A stretch of DNA of 64,000 nucleotides from Duganella sp. Root1480D1. Lineage in GTDB: Bacteria; Pseudomonadota; Gammaproteobacteria; Burkholderiales; Burkholderiaceae_D. Position numbers and translations under genes: made by a program. The first letter of the stretch is position 1. Every line of letters starts with the position of its first letter. A model generated the notes under the pieces. It saw only the letters and a program-made list of their open reading frames with translations, did no database searches and was not told where the DNA came from. Below, one piece after another: positions 1 to 9,962 of the stretch. The DNA lies in the NCBI RefSeq assembly GCF_001427305.1, contig NZ_LMFZ01000049.1, positions 186,001 to 250,000 on the forward strand, written 5' to 3'.

Positions 1-1419
1 GAATACCAGGACACCAATACCTGCCAGTACGAATTGGTGAAACTGATGGTTACAGGCCTGGGCAAAAAGCCGATGTTCACCGCGGTGGGCGACGACGACC
101 AGGCGATCTACGGCTGGCGCGGCGCAACCATGGAAAACCTGGCGCTGCTGCAGGTCGACTTCCCGGACCTGCGCCTGATCAAGCTGGAACAGAACTACCG
201 CTCCACCACCCGCATCCTGCAGGCAGCCAATGCGGTGATCCAGAACAATCCCAAGCTGTTCGAGAAATCGCTGTGGTCCGAGCTGGGTATCGGTGAACCG
301 ATCAAGGTGCATTCGATGCCGAACGAGGAGCAGGAAGCGGAGCAGGTGGCGATCATGATCTCGGCCGATCACTTCGAGCGCAAGAACAAATGGGCGGATT
401 ACGCGATCCTGTATCGCGGCAACCACCAGGCGCGCGTGATCGAACAGGCCTTGCGCACGCAGCGCATTCCGTACACGATTTCCGGCGGCCAGAGTTTCTT
501 CGACAAGGCGGAAATCAAGGACATCATGGCCTACCTGCGCCTGATGGCGAATCCGGACGACGATCCTGCCTTCATCCGCGCGGCGACCACGCCGCGCCGC
601 GGCATCGGCCAGTCGACGCTGGAAGCGCTGGGCTCCTTTTCGGGCAAGTGGCAATGCTCGCTGTTCGAAGCCGTGTTCAAGGGCGGCATCGAGGCGGTGC
701 TGAACGACCGCCAACTGAAGCCGCTGCAGGACTTCTGCAACTTCATTCTCGAACTGGAGTCGCGCGCCACGCGTCCGGGCCCATCGGGCAGCGGCGACAA
801 CGCGGCGCAGGTGCTGGACGACCTGATGGAAGGCATGCACTACGAGCACTACCTGTACGACGCCTTCGAAGAACGCGCGGCGCAAGGCAAGTGGGACAAC
901 GTGATGGATTTCGTCAACTGGCTGAAGGACCGCGGCCGCGGCGGCAAGGACCGTGACGGCGAAGAAAAGAACGTGCTGGAGCTGACCCAGATGGTGGCAC
1001 TGATGTCCATGCTGGATGGCAAGGACGAAGAGCCCGATGCGATCCGCATGTCGACGCTGCACGCGTCGAAGGGGCTGGAGTATCCGCACGTGTTCCTGGT
1101 CGGCGTGGAAGAGGGCATCCTGCCGCACAAGGGCGATCCGGACGCGCCGGTGGAATTGCTGGCCCAGCGCATCGAAGAAGAGCGGCGCCTGATGTATGTG
1201 GGGATCACGCGCGCGCAGCGCACCTTGCAGCTGACCTGGTGCAAGAAACGCAAGCGCGGCGGCGAGCATGTGCAATGCGATATCTCGCGCTTCATCGCCG
1301 AGATGGCGCTCGATGTCGGCACCGCTCCACCGACGGAATCCGAAGTACTGTCGCCGCGCGAACGCCTGGCGCGCATGAAGGAATTGCTGTCGGCTCCGCG
1401 CGACATTAATCCAGCGTAA
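1..1419 (+). CDS. rep: ATP-dependent DNA helicase Rep (UvrD/Rep family), 5' end outside window
   Basis: This is the C-terminal 472 residues of a superfamily 1A 3'-5' DNA helicase that unwinds duplexes at stalled forks. The reading frame is open at base 1, where it begins inside the Walker B motif (EYQDTN). It continues with GDDDQAIYGWRGA (motif III), the QNYRST segment (motif IV), STLHASKGLEYPHVFLVG (motif V) and EERRLMYVGITRAQ (motif VI). About 200 N-terminal residues, including the Walker A loop, must lie upstream of the window. The order of motifs and the short C-terminal tail fit Rep better than UvrD or PcrA, although a UvrD paralogue cannot be fully excluded. The next gene follows after 43 bases. 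Confidence 0.9.
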   Translation, partial: EYQDTNTCQYELVKLMVTGLGKKPMFTAVGDDDQAIYGWRGATMENLALLQVDFPDLRLIKLEQNYRSTTRILQAANAVIQNNPKLFEKSLWSELGIGEPIKVHSMPNEEQEAEQVAIMISADHFERKNKWADYAILYRGNHQARVIEQALRTQRIPYTISGGQSFFDKAEIKDIMAYLRLMANPDDDPAFIRAATTPRRGIGQSTLEALGSFSGKWQCSLFEAVFKGGIEAVLNDRQLKPLQDFCNFILELESRATRPGPSGSGDNAAQVLDDLMEGMHYEHYLYDAFEERAAQGKWDNVMDFVNWLKDRGRGGKDRDGEEKNVLELTQMVALMSMLDGKDEEPDAIRMSTLHASKGLEYPHVFLVGVEEGILPHKGDPDAPVELLAQRIEEERRLMYVGITRAQRTLQLTWCKKRKRGGEHVQCDISRFIAEMALDVGTAPPTESEVLSPRERLARMKELLSAPRDINPA

Positions 1420-1462
1420 TTGGTGCTAGCATGGGTACTCTTCCTTTTGACAGGAGGCTCCC

Positions 1463-1915
1463 ATGTTGACTCGCATTTTTCTGCTCGCCGCCCTGGTGGG
1501 TGCAGCACCGTTGGCAAGCGCTGCGGATGTGGTGACCAAGCCTGAAGCCGAGGCGATGGTGAAAAAAGCCCTCAGTTACCTGAAAGCCAATGGCCGCGAA
1601 AAAACCTTCGCGGAAATCGACAAGAAGGATGGACAGTTCGTCGACCGCGACCTGTACCTCACCGTGTATGGCACCGACGGCGTCGTGCGTGCGCACGGCG
1701 CCAACGCCAAGATGATCGGCAAGAACCTGATGGAATTGAAGGACGTCGACGGCAAGGCATTCGTGAAAGAGCGCGTCGAAATGGCGAAGAAGAAAGCCCC
1801 GTTCTGGCAGGACTACAAATTCAACAACCCGGTCACCGGCAAGATCGAACCGAAAACCATGTATTGCGTGCCTGAGGAAGACATCATTCTCTGCGGCGGT
1901 GTCTACCTGAAGTAA
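1463..1915 (+). CDS. Secreted single Cache-domain protein
   Basis: A 150-residue exported protein. Residues 1-20 form a signal peptide with an AxA-type cleavage site (LASAAD). The mature part matches the small periplasmic Cache (sCache_2-like) sensor fold, including YGTDGVVRAHGAN and GKNLMELKDVDGKAFVKE. In chemoreceptors and kinases this fold binds small organic ligands. Here it stands alone without a membrane anchor or output domain, so it may deliver a ligand to a receptor or modulate one. That role is inferred. The start at the ATG is supported by AGGAGG at about -10. It is preceded by the rep-type helicase gene and followed by a coiled-coil protein gene. Confidence 0.75.
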   Translation: MLTRIFLLAALVGAAPLASAADVVTKPEAEAMVKKALSYLKANGREKTFAEIDKKDGQFVDRDLYLTVYGTDGVVRAHGANAKMIGKNLMELKDVDGKAFVKERVEMAKKKAPFWQDYKFNNPVTGKIEPKTMYCVPEEDIILCGGVYLK

Positions 1916-1989
1916 GGCTGATTTACATCAAACAAGCGTGCGTCCACCTCTCCCCTGAGGGCGGGATAATGGCAGCTATTGGAGCTGTC

Positions 1990-2346
1990 ATGCCGAATAA
2001 TATTGACCCGTTCGCTTATGAGGAAGACCTGACAAAGCTTGGTGTTCCGGCCGCGCAGGCGCATGTGCATGCAGAAGCGATCGGCAAGGTGAAGTGCGAA
2101 CTCGAGATACTGGACAGTAAAATGAAGTCCAGTGACGATGAGGACAAGGTCGGCAGGGGCCTTGCCGAACTCAACACGAAGATAGACCGTACCAAGGCCG
2201 AACTTGAGGCCAAGATCGACCTGACCAAAGCCGAGCTCGCAGAAAAGATCCACCGCGCCAAGATCGACATTATATGCTGGACAGTTGGCATCGTGATTTC
2301 AGTCTGCACCCTGCAAGGCTACGTCATCGTAAACATGCTGAAGTAA
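1990..2346 (+). CDS. Small coiled-coil membrane protein (DUF1640-like)
   Basis: 118 residues. The N-terminal half is hydrophilic, and residues 45-85 are a regular coiled coil with a near-repeated unit (KIDRTKAELEAKIDLTKAELAEKI). A single transmembrane segment of about 20 residues lies at the C terminus (IDIICWTVGIVISVCTLQGY). The layout, a coiled coil followed by a C-terminal anchor, resembles DUF1640/CCDC90-like proteins, but I do not recognise a specific function. The ATG at 1990 is preferred over one seven codons upstream because TTGGAG sits at the right distance. It lies directly upstream of slyX. Confidence 0.6.
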   Translation: MPNNIDPFAYEEDLTKLGVPAAQAHVHAEAIGKVKCELEILDSKMKSSDDEDKVGRGLAELNTKIDRTKAELEAKIDLTKAELAEKIHRAKIDIICWTVGIVISVCTLQGYVIVNMLK

Positions 2347-2378
2347 AATGCCTGCTTTATCCGAAGCAGGAGCAGGCT

Positions 2379-2582
2379 GTGAGCACCGAAGACCGTTTCA
2401 TCGACATCGAAATCAAACTGGCGCACCAGGAAGACCTGGTGGAGTCGCTGAACCAGCGCGTCTACGAACAGCAAAAGCAGATCGACCAGCTGGAGGCGAT
2501 GCTGGTGGCTCTGGCCGAGCGGGTACGCACGACCTCGCAGTCGAGCCAGACGCCAATCAACGAACCGCCACCGCACTACTGA
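2379..2582 (+). CDS. slyX: SlyX family protein
   Basis: 67 residues, almost all coiled coil: IDIEIKLAHQEDLVESLNQRVYEQQKQIDQLEAMLVAL, followed by a polar tail ending in PPPHY. This pattern and the PPHY terminus are diagnostic of SlyX, a small widespread protein of unknown biochemical role. The start is a GTG at 2379 with an AGGAGCAGG ribosome site just upstream; a longer reading in the same frame lacks coding character. Its last 26 bases overlap the 3' end of the convergent surface-protein gene. Confidence 0.85.
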   Translation: MSTEDRFIDIEIKLAHQEDLVESLNQRVYEQQKQIDQLEAMLVALAERVRTTSQSSQTPINEPPPHY

Positions 2583-3225
2583 TCCTGCGCCGCCGGGCAA
2601 GCGCCAATGCTGCCAGCCCGGCACCTGCGAGCCAAATGGCAGGCGGTGCATCGATTGCAAGCGCTGCTTCCTGCGCGACCACCAGGTTATCGAGCGAGAA
2701 CTCGGGGCCGCCGCCTGTCGCGCCCAGCCCGGAAAACGTCACCGACACCAGGTCGCGAAAGGTATTCCCAAGGATGAAAGGCTGCAATCCGTTCTGCAGG
2801 TTCTTGATCAAGTCCAGCGTGAAAACTTGCGAAACGCTGCCACCGGCCTGCAACTGCCCCACCACCTGGATCTGGCGCGCCCACACATGAGGTATGTCCA
2901 GCCAGCTTTCACCGCCATCGAATTGCAGCAGGTCGAATGCACCGCCGCCTGGGCGGCTCACGGTAATGGCGGATGAATTGAAGGCGACCAGCCGCTTGCT
3001 GCCATTGCCCGAAAAATCCAGGGCGTCTTCGCCTGCCGGGCCTACGACATATGCAAACGGGTCGATGAGGTTACCGCCGTGGGTGATCAGGTAGTCACGC
3101 GAGATTTGTGACGAAAATTCAAAGTAGGCCAGGTGGGGCAAGTCTTCGAAGTCGATCACGCCGGCACCGGCCGACAGCGGCGCGGTGCTGCAAACTGCAA
3201 ATGCAAGGCAAGCAATTACTCTCAT
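2557..3225 (-). CDS. Exosortase-sorted (PEP-CTERM-like) surface protein
   Basis: 222 residues. A signal peptide (MRVIACLAFAVCSTAPLSAGAG) is followed by a beta-rich extracellular domain beginning VIDFEDLPH, typical of PEP-CTERM proteins. The C-terminal sorting signal is APPAIWLAGAGLAALALARRRR, the motif-helix-arginine cluster layout recognised by exosortases, with a proline-rich VPLPA-like motif in place of PEP. The chain carries eight extra residues after the arginines. Two ATGs are adjacent (3228 and 3225); GGAGAG is best spaced for 3225. Such proteins are exported and probably cleaved by exosortase near biofilm polysaccharide loci. No exosortase gene is in the window. It is convergent with slyX, with overlapping 3' ends. 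Confidence 0.75.
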   Translation of the reverse strand: MRVIACLAFAVCSTAPLSAGAGVIDFEDLPHLAYFEFSSQISRDYLITHGGNLIDPFAYVVGPAGEDALDFSGNGSKRLVAFNSSAITVSRPGGGAFDLLQFDGGESWLDIPHVWARQIQVVGQLQAGGSVSQVFTLDLIKNLQNGLQPFILGNTFRDLVSVTFSGLGATGGGPEFSLDNLVVAQEAALAIDAPPAIWLAGAGLAALALARRRRISSAVAVR

Positions 3226-3353
3226 CATGCTCTCCGAGTTTGGTTCGCTACTGGATATCAACAATGACAGTAATCGCAGCGCAGCGCAACATGACTTTGC
3301 TCAGCAAGGTTGCTATTATCGTGCGCCTCGAAACATTACAAACAGGAGAGAGA

Positions 3354-5468
3354 ATGTTCCGTCCGAAAATGTTGCTTGTCGCAACCAGCCTGGCTGTTGC
3401 CGGTATGGCAAATGCCGCCCTGCCGTCATCCAATCCCTTCGCAGCAGAATCGAAGCTGCCGTTGAACTACCCTGCCTTCGACAAGATCAAGAACGAAGAC
3501 TATGCTCCAGCCTATGAAGAAGGCATGAAGCAGCAGGCCGCCGAAATCGCCAGGATCGCCGACAACAAGGCCGCGCCGACTTTCGAAAACACCATCGTCG
3601 CAATGGAACGTTCCGGCCGCCTGCTGGACCGCGTGAGCTCCGTGTTTGGGAACCTGTCCGGCGCCAACACCAACGACGCCTTCGAGGCACTGAACCGTGA
3701 ACTGGCGCCAAAGCTGTCCGCGCACAGCGACGCGATCCGCCTGAACGAAAAACTGTACGCCCGCATCAAGAACTTGTACGACAAGCGCGACAAGCTGAAG
3801 CTGGATCCTGAATCGAAGCACCTGCTGGAACGCTATCACACCGACTTCGTGCGCGCCGGCGCCAAGCTGTCCGCAGCCGACAAGGAAAAACTGAAGGCCT
3901 ACAACTCGCAACTGGCCGCGCTGTCCACCACCTTCAGCCAGAACGTGCTGAAGGAAGCCAATGCTTCCGCACTGGTGGCCGACAGCCGTGAAGAACTGGC
4001 CGGCATGTCCGACAAGGCTATCGATGCCGCCGCTGCGGCCGCCAAGGCCAAAGGCATGGACGGCAAATTCCTGATCGCCATCGCCAACACCACCGGCCAG
4101 GCGCCGCTGGAAGTGCTGACCAACCGCACTACCCGTGAGCGCTTGCTTGCCACCTCGCTGGCGCGCGGCAGCCACGGCGGCGATTTCGACAACCGCGAAG
4201 TCGTGCTGAAGATCGCCAAGCTGCGCGCGGAACGCGCTGCGCTGCTAGGCTATTCCTCGCACGCCGCCTATCAACTGGAAGACCAGACCGCGCACGACAC
4301 CGACGCCGTCAACAAACTGCTGGGGGAGTTGTCCAAGCCTGCCGTGAACAATGCGCGCAAGGAATCGGCCGACATCCAGGCCGTGATCGATGCGGAAAAA
4401 GGCGGCTTCGCGAACGCTGCGCAAGACTGGGCCTTCTACACCGACAAGGTGCGCCAGGCCCGCTACGCCTTCGACCAGAACCAGCTCAAGCCGTACTTCG
4501 AACTGGATAACGTGCTGCAGAACGGCGTGTTCTACGCAGCGACCAAGGTGTACGGCATCACCTTCAAGGAACGCAAGGACCTGCCGGTGTACCAGCAGGA
4601 CGTGCGCGTGTTCGACGTGTTCGACACCGACGGCAAGCAACTGGCGATCTTCCTGGGCGACTTCTACGCCCGCAGCAACAAGCGTGGCGGCGCATGGATG
4701 AACGCCTACGTGTCGCAGTCCAAGCTGCTGGGCACCAAGCCGGTCGTGGCCAACCACCTGAACATTCCCAAGCCGGCGGCCGGCGAACCGACCCTGCTGA
4801 CCTATGACGAGGCGCGCACCCTGTTCCACGAATTCGGCCACGCGCTGCACGGCATGTTCTCCAATGTGAAATATCCGCGCTTTGCCGGCACCCGCGTACC
4901 ACGCGACTTCGTGGAATTCCCTTCGCAGGTCAATGAAATGTGGATGGCCTGGCCGGAAATCCTGAACAATTACGCCAAGCATTACCAGACCGGCGCGCCG
5001 ATGCCGAAGGAATTGCTGGACAAGGTGCAGGCCTCCGCCAAGTTCAATGAAGGCTTCCGCACCACCGAGTACCTGGCGGCGTCGATCCTGGACCAGCGCT
5101 GGCACCAACTGCCGGCTGACAAGATCCCGACCGATGTGCTGGGGTTCGAATCGTCGGTGCTGAAGGATGCCGGTGTCGACTTCGCACCGGTGCCGCCGCG
5201 CTACCGCACCACTTACTTCTCGCACGTGTTCGCGGGCGGCTACTCGGCGGGCTACTACGGTTACCTGTGGTCGGAGAAGCTGGACGCTGATACGGTTGAA
5301 TGGTTCACCGAGAATGGCGGCATGCAGCGCAAGAATGGCGACCATTTCCGCAAGGCCCTGCTGTCCAAGGGTGGCACGATGGATGCGATGCAGATGTACC
5401 GCGAGTTCCGCGGCCGCGATGCGAAGATCGATCCGTTGCTGGAACGCCGCGGCTTGAAAGCCAACTAA
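3354..5468 (+). CDS. Periplasmic M3 family oligopeptidase (dipeptidyl carboxypeptidase-like)
   Basis: 704 residues. A signal peptide (MFRPKMLLVATSLAVAGMANA) places it in the periplasm, unlike cytoplasmic oligopeptidase A. The zinc motif HEFGH is at residues 492-496 (TLFHEFGHALHGMFSN), followed by the third ligand region FVEFPSQVNEMW and the substrate-loop RYRTTYFSHVF with GGYSAGYYGYLWSE. Length and motifs fit the Dcp branch of thimet-type peptidases, which degrade short peptides. The ATG at 3354 is chosen for its AACAGGAGAGAG ribosome site and the signal peptide. The same frame is open upstream to 3108 but without coding character. It is transcribed divergently from the surface-protein gene. 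Confidence 0.9.
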   Translation: MFRPKMLLVATSLAVAGMANAALPSSNPFAAESKLPLNYPAFDKIKNEDYAPAYEEGMKQQAAEIARIADNKAAPTFENTIVAMERSGRLLDRVSSVFGNLSGANTNDAFEALNRELAPKLSAHSDAIRLNEKLYARIKNLYDKRDKLKLDPESKHLLERYHTDFVRAGAKLSAADKEKLKAYNSQLAALSTTFSQNVLKEANASALVADSREELAGMSDKAIDAAAAAAKAKGMDGKFLIAIANTTGQAPLEVLTNRTTRERLLATSLARGSHGGDFDNREVVLKIAKLRAERAALLGYSSHAAYQLEDQTAHDTDAVNKLLGELSKPAVNNARKESADIQAVIDAEKGGFANAAQDWAFYTDKVRQARYAFDQNQLKPYFELDNVLQNGVFYAATKVYGITFKERKDLPVYQQDVRVFDVFDTDGKQLAIFLGDFYARSNKRGGAWMNAYVSQSKLLGTKPVVANHLNIPKPAAGEPTLLTYDEARTLFHEFGHALHGMFSNVKYPRFAGTRVPRDFVEFPSQVNEMWMAWPEILNNYAKHYQTGAPMPKELLDKVQASAKFNEGFRTTEYLAASILDQRWHQLPADKIPTDVLGFESSVLKDAGVDFAPVPPRYRTTYFSHVFAGGYSAGYYGYLWSEKLDADTVEWFTENGGMQRKNGDHFRKALLSKGGTMDAMQMYREFRGRDAKIDPLLERRGLKAN

Positions 5469-5481
5469 AAGCGCTTGACCC

Positions 5482-5517
5482 GTCCATGGTAGACAGCTTT
5501 AAGCTTAAGCCATGGAC
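5482..5517 (+). promoter_or_regulatory. Inverted repeat enclosing a start codon
   Basis: GTCCATGG at 5482-5489 is repeated inverted as CCATGGAC at 5510-5517, with a 20-base loop. The right arm contains the ATG (5512) of the next gene, for which no clear Shine-Dalgarno site is visible. Folding in mRNA would hide the start. The arms are seen in sequence; regulation is inference. Confidence 0.35.
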
Positions 5518-5862
5518 GACATCACATTCGTAAGCCGGCTCGAAGCCTGTACGCTCGCTCCCGAGCATTTCAACCACGCCGGCCATGTGCGGCTGGCGTG
5601 CCTCTACCTCGACCGGTATCCACTCGACGAGGCTATCGCGCGCACCTGCGCCACTATCAGCGCTTACGCAACGCATCTCGGTGGGGCGAACAAATATCAC
5701 GCCACCATCACGGTCGCCCTGGTGCGCCTGCTGCACGCGCATGGCCCCACCGTGCTGGCCGACGCACCTGCCTTGCTGGCGCTGCACTACAGCCCCGCGC
5801 TGCTCGCCGCGTCTGCATCGCGCGCGGCGTTCGTGCCGCCCGACCTGGCGCCTTTGCCATGA
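5512..5862 (+). CDS. Uncharacterised small protein coupled to a MerR regulator
   Basis: 116 residues with no signal peptide or membrane segment. The N-terminal part holds a histidine-rich motif, HFNHAGHVRLACLYLDRYPLDEAI, and a conserved-looking KYHATITVALVRLL. I have a general impression of similar small FNHxxHxRxA proteins but cannot name a family or function. Its TGA stop overlaps the ATG of the following MerR gene (ATGA), so the two are translationally coupled and probably act together. The start has no obvious ribosome site and lies in a hairpin arm. Confidence 0.6.
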   Translation: MDDITFVSRLEACTLAPEHFNHAGHVRLACLYLDRYPLDEAIARTCATISAYATHLGGANKYHATITVALVRLLHAHGPTVLADAPALLALHYSPALLAASASRAAFVPPDLAPLP

Positions 5863-6374
5863 CAGCGCTCACCATTGGCCAGCTTGCCCGCCGTTGCGGA
5901 ATCTCGCGCAGTACGCTGCTGTACTACGAAACACAAGGCCTGCTGGCGCCGGCCCGCAACGCTGCCGGCTATCGCCGCTACAGCGAACCTGACGTCGCGC
6001 GTGCCGAGCAAATCCGCGCCTGGCGCGCTACCGGCATGGACGTCCGTGCCATTGCCGCATTGCTGCGCGATGGTGAGAACGCCGGTCCTATCGAGCACCG
6101 CCTGCAGGAAATTGCGGCCGACATGGCGCGCCTGCGCGAACAGCAGGACGTGCTGCTGCGCCTGCTCGGCAAGACCCCATTGGCAAGTATCGACAAGGCC
6201 GCCTGGACCGCCCTCCTGCGCGCCGCCGGCCTTGATGACGCCGCCATGGAACGCTGGCACGCACTGTTCGAACAGCAAGCCCCGCAAGCACACGAAACCT
6301 TCCTGCGCTCCCTCGGGCTGGGTGCGTCCGAAATTGAGCACATCCGTAGCTGGTCCCGCCGGATGGGTGTATAA
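5859..6374 (+). CDS. MerR family transcriptional regulator
   Basis: 171 residues. The N-terminal winged helix is clear: LTIGQLARRCGISRSTLLYYETQGLLAPARNAAGYRRYSEPDVARAEQI. A coiled-coil dimerisation region follows (EHRLQEIAADMARLREQQDVLLRLL), then a C-terminal region of about 60 residues (AAWTALLRAAGLDDAAMERWHALFEQ...) resembling a TipAS-like effector part without metal-binding cysteines. It therefore probably senses an organic ligand or signal rather than a metal. The start overlaps the stop of the preceding gene by four bases. Confidence 0.85.
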   Translation: MTALTIGQLARRCGISRSTLLYYETQGLLAPARNAAGYRRYSEPDVARAEQIRAWRATGMDVRAIAALLRDGENAGPIEHRLQEIAADMARLREQQDVLLRLLGKTPLASIDKAAWTALLRAAGLDDAAMERWHALFEQQAPQAHETFLRSLGLGASEIEHIRSWSRRMGV

Positions 6375-6407
6375 AGAGGGGTAGCCACTTCACCGGGGAA
6401 AGGAATC

Positions 6408-6680
6408 ATGGACACCAAGCTGAAGGAGACTCTGCGCCAATTGCACGCCACGCTGGCCCACCACGGCCCGGTCGATGAGGAATTGCAAAGCCTGTTGCGC
6501 CAGCTCGATGGCGACATCAAGCTGATCCTCGACCAGCCGCCGGAGCCCGACGGCGGCACCTCCACCTACGGCCTGGCCGAACGCACTCAGGAAATTACCG
6601 CCAAATTTGCTGCCAAACACCCGGCATTGGAGCCTACTTTGCGCGAACTCACGCGCATCCTGGGGAATATGGGAATTTAA
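6408..6680 (+). CDS. DUF4404 family protein
   Basis: 90 residues, cytosolic and mainly helical (MDTKLKETLRQLHATLAHHGPVDEE...LLRQLDGDIKLIL), ending ELTRILGNMGI. The pattern matches DUF4404, a short family found in many proteobacteria without a known role. A GGGGAAAGGAATC ribosome site precedes the ATG. The gene is 33 bases after the MerR gene and may be read through from it. Confidence 0.75.
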   Translation: MDTKLKETLRQLHATLAHHGPVDEELQSLLRQLDGDIKLILDQPPEPDGGTSTYGLAERTQEITAKFAAKHPALEPTLRELTRILGNMGI

Positions 6681-6684
6681 CAAA

Positions 6685-6745
6685 TTGGTGCCAGCGCCGC
6701 ATACGCGACACGCGCAGCGCGTTGCGTGTTCGGCCCTGGCACCAA
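6685..6745. repeat. Long imperfect palindrome (REP-like)
   Basis: TTGGTGCCAG at 6685-6694 pairs with CTGGCACCAA at 6736-6745. An inner ACACGC/GCGTGT pair strengthens the cruciform. It lies between the DUF4404 gene and the terminator of the facing gene. It resembles dispersed extragenic palindromes; copy number in the genome is unknown from this window. Confidence 0.5.
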
Positions 6746-6750
6746 CTGAT

Positions 6751-6782
6751 CAAAAAAGAGAAGGCGGGCCGCAGCCCGCCTT
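6751..6782 (-). terminator. Intrinsic terminator for the minus-strand gene ending at 6838
   Basis: AAGGCGGGC (6761-6769) pairs with GCCCGCCTT (6774-6782). Read on the minus strand, the hairpin is followed by TCTCTTTTTTG, a typical U tract. On the plus strand no T run follows. Confidence 0.8.
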
Positions 6783-6837
6783 CGGTATGGAACCCGGGGT
6801 TTTACCGACTGTCCGGCCGGCCCCCGGGAGGCTAGCC

Positions 6838-7350
6838 TTATGGGAAGGCCAGCATGGGCGGTTCTTCACCGCCAAAGTTGAAGTCAGGATGACGTTTGGC
6901 GATCATTTCCTCGATCTCCTTCATGCGCCGCACTGGCACGTCTACCATCATCAAAACCTGACCTTGTTCGATACGTTCTGAAAACTGCTCCAGCTTCTTG
7001 TTGGGGACGGCCGCCGCATTCATACCGCTTGCCCAGCCACCGAACAGTGCGCCGCCCAGCGTGACCAGCAAAATGGTCATGGTGCGCAGGGTCAGCCCTT
7101 CGGGTGGGAAAACGACCAGGAAGATGCCGGCACACAGCCCCACAATCCCGCCAATGGCGATCCCCAGCTTGGCGCCGTGGATCAGGTCCGTTCGCAGCAG
7201 GAAATTACAATCTGGCATGTCATCGGGCAGGGTGCCCTCTTTCGCCATGAAGTGGATATGCCGTTCTTCGATGCGTGCCAGCAGCAGTTCGTCCAGTTCT
7301 GCGCGGGCGGCTTTGACATTGGGAAGCATGTAGTACAGTCTGCGTCGCAT
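6838..7350 (-). CDS. DUF1269-like membrane protein
   Basis: 170 residues. A soluble N-terminal part (MRRRLYYMLPNVKAARAELDELLLARIEERHIHFMA) is followed by two transmembrane helices, at about residues 58-81 (AKLGIAIGGIVGLCAGIFLVVF) and 88-110 (RTMTILLVTLGGALFGGWASGM). The C-terminal soluble domain ends MKEIEEMIAKRHPDFNFGGEE. The arrangement fits the DUF1269 group, in which the soluble halves resemble a ferredoxin-like fold around a glycine-rich membrane hairpin. Function is unknown. It has its own terminator and is divergent from the YgiQ gene. Confidence 0.7.
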   Translation of the reverse strand: MRRRLYYMLPNVKAARAELDELLLARIEERHIHFMAKEGTLPDDMPDCNFLLRTDLIHGAKLGIAIGGIVGLCAGIFLVVFPPEGLTLRTMTILLVTLGGALFGGWASGMNAAAVPNKKLEQFSERIEQGQVLMMVDVPVRRMKEIEEMIAKRHPDFNFGGEEPPMLAFP

Positions 7351-7518
7351 GATTACACTCCATGGAAGACGTTGTATACCCGTTATAGCAAAAATGTCAC
7401 GATGTTCAATATGTATTTAGCCAAAACGGCTTGCTGGAACGTCACAAGTTACTGAAACTTAAAGGTTTTTTGTGTGCTGAAGCGGGCGCTAACCAGTGAT
7501 TTCCGGTACAATGCCGGG

Positions 7519-9828
<2,310 letters not shown>

Positions 9829-9846
9829 AACGCTAACGTGCTATCA

Positions 9847-9878
9847 CCTGCTGCAATTCCATAGGAATTTGCAGCAGG
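9847..9878 (+). terminator. Stem-loop after the ygiQ gene
   Basis: CCTGCTGCAATTCC at 9847-9860 pairs, with one bulged base, with GGAATTTGCAGCAGG at 9864-9878 across a 3-base loop. There is no T run, so it may be a weak terminator or an mRNA 3'-end stabiliser. Confidence 0.45.
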
Positions 9879-9962
9879 AATGCCACACTTCGGCGCGCCG
9901 CGTGCGGCGAAGCGGATACAATCGGCTTGTAGACTCTGCCAACTTTGTATCCGGACGAAAAC

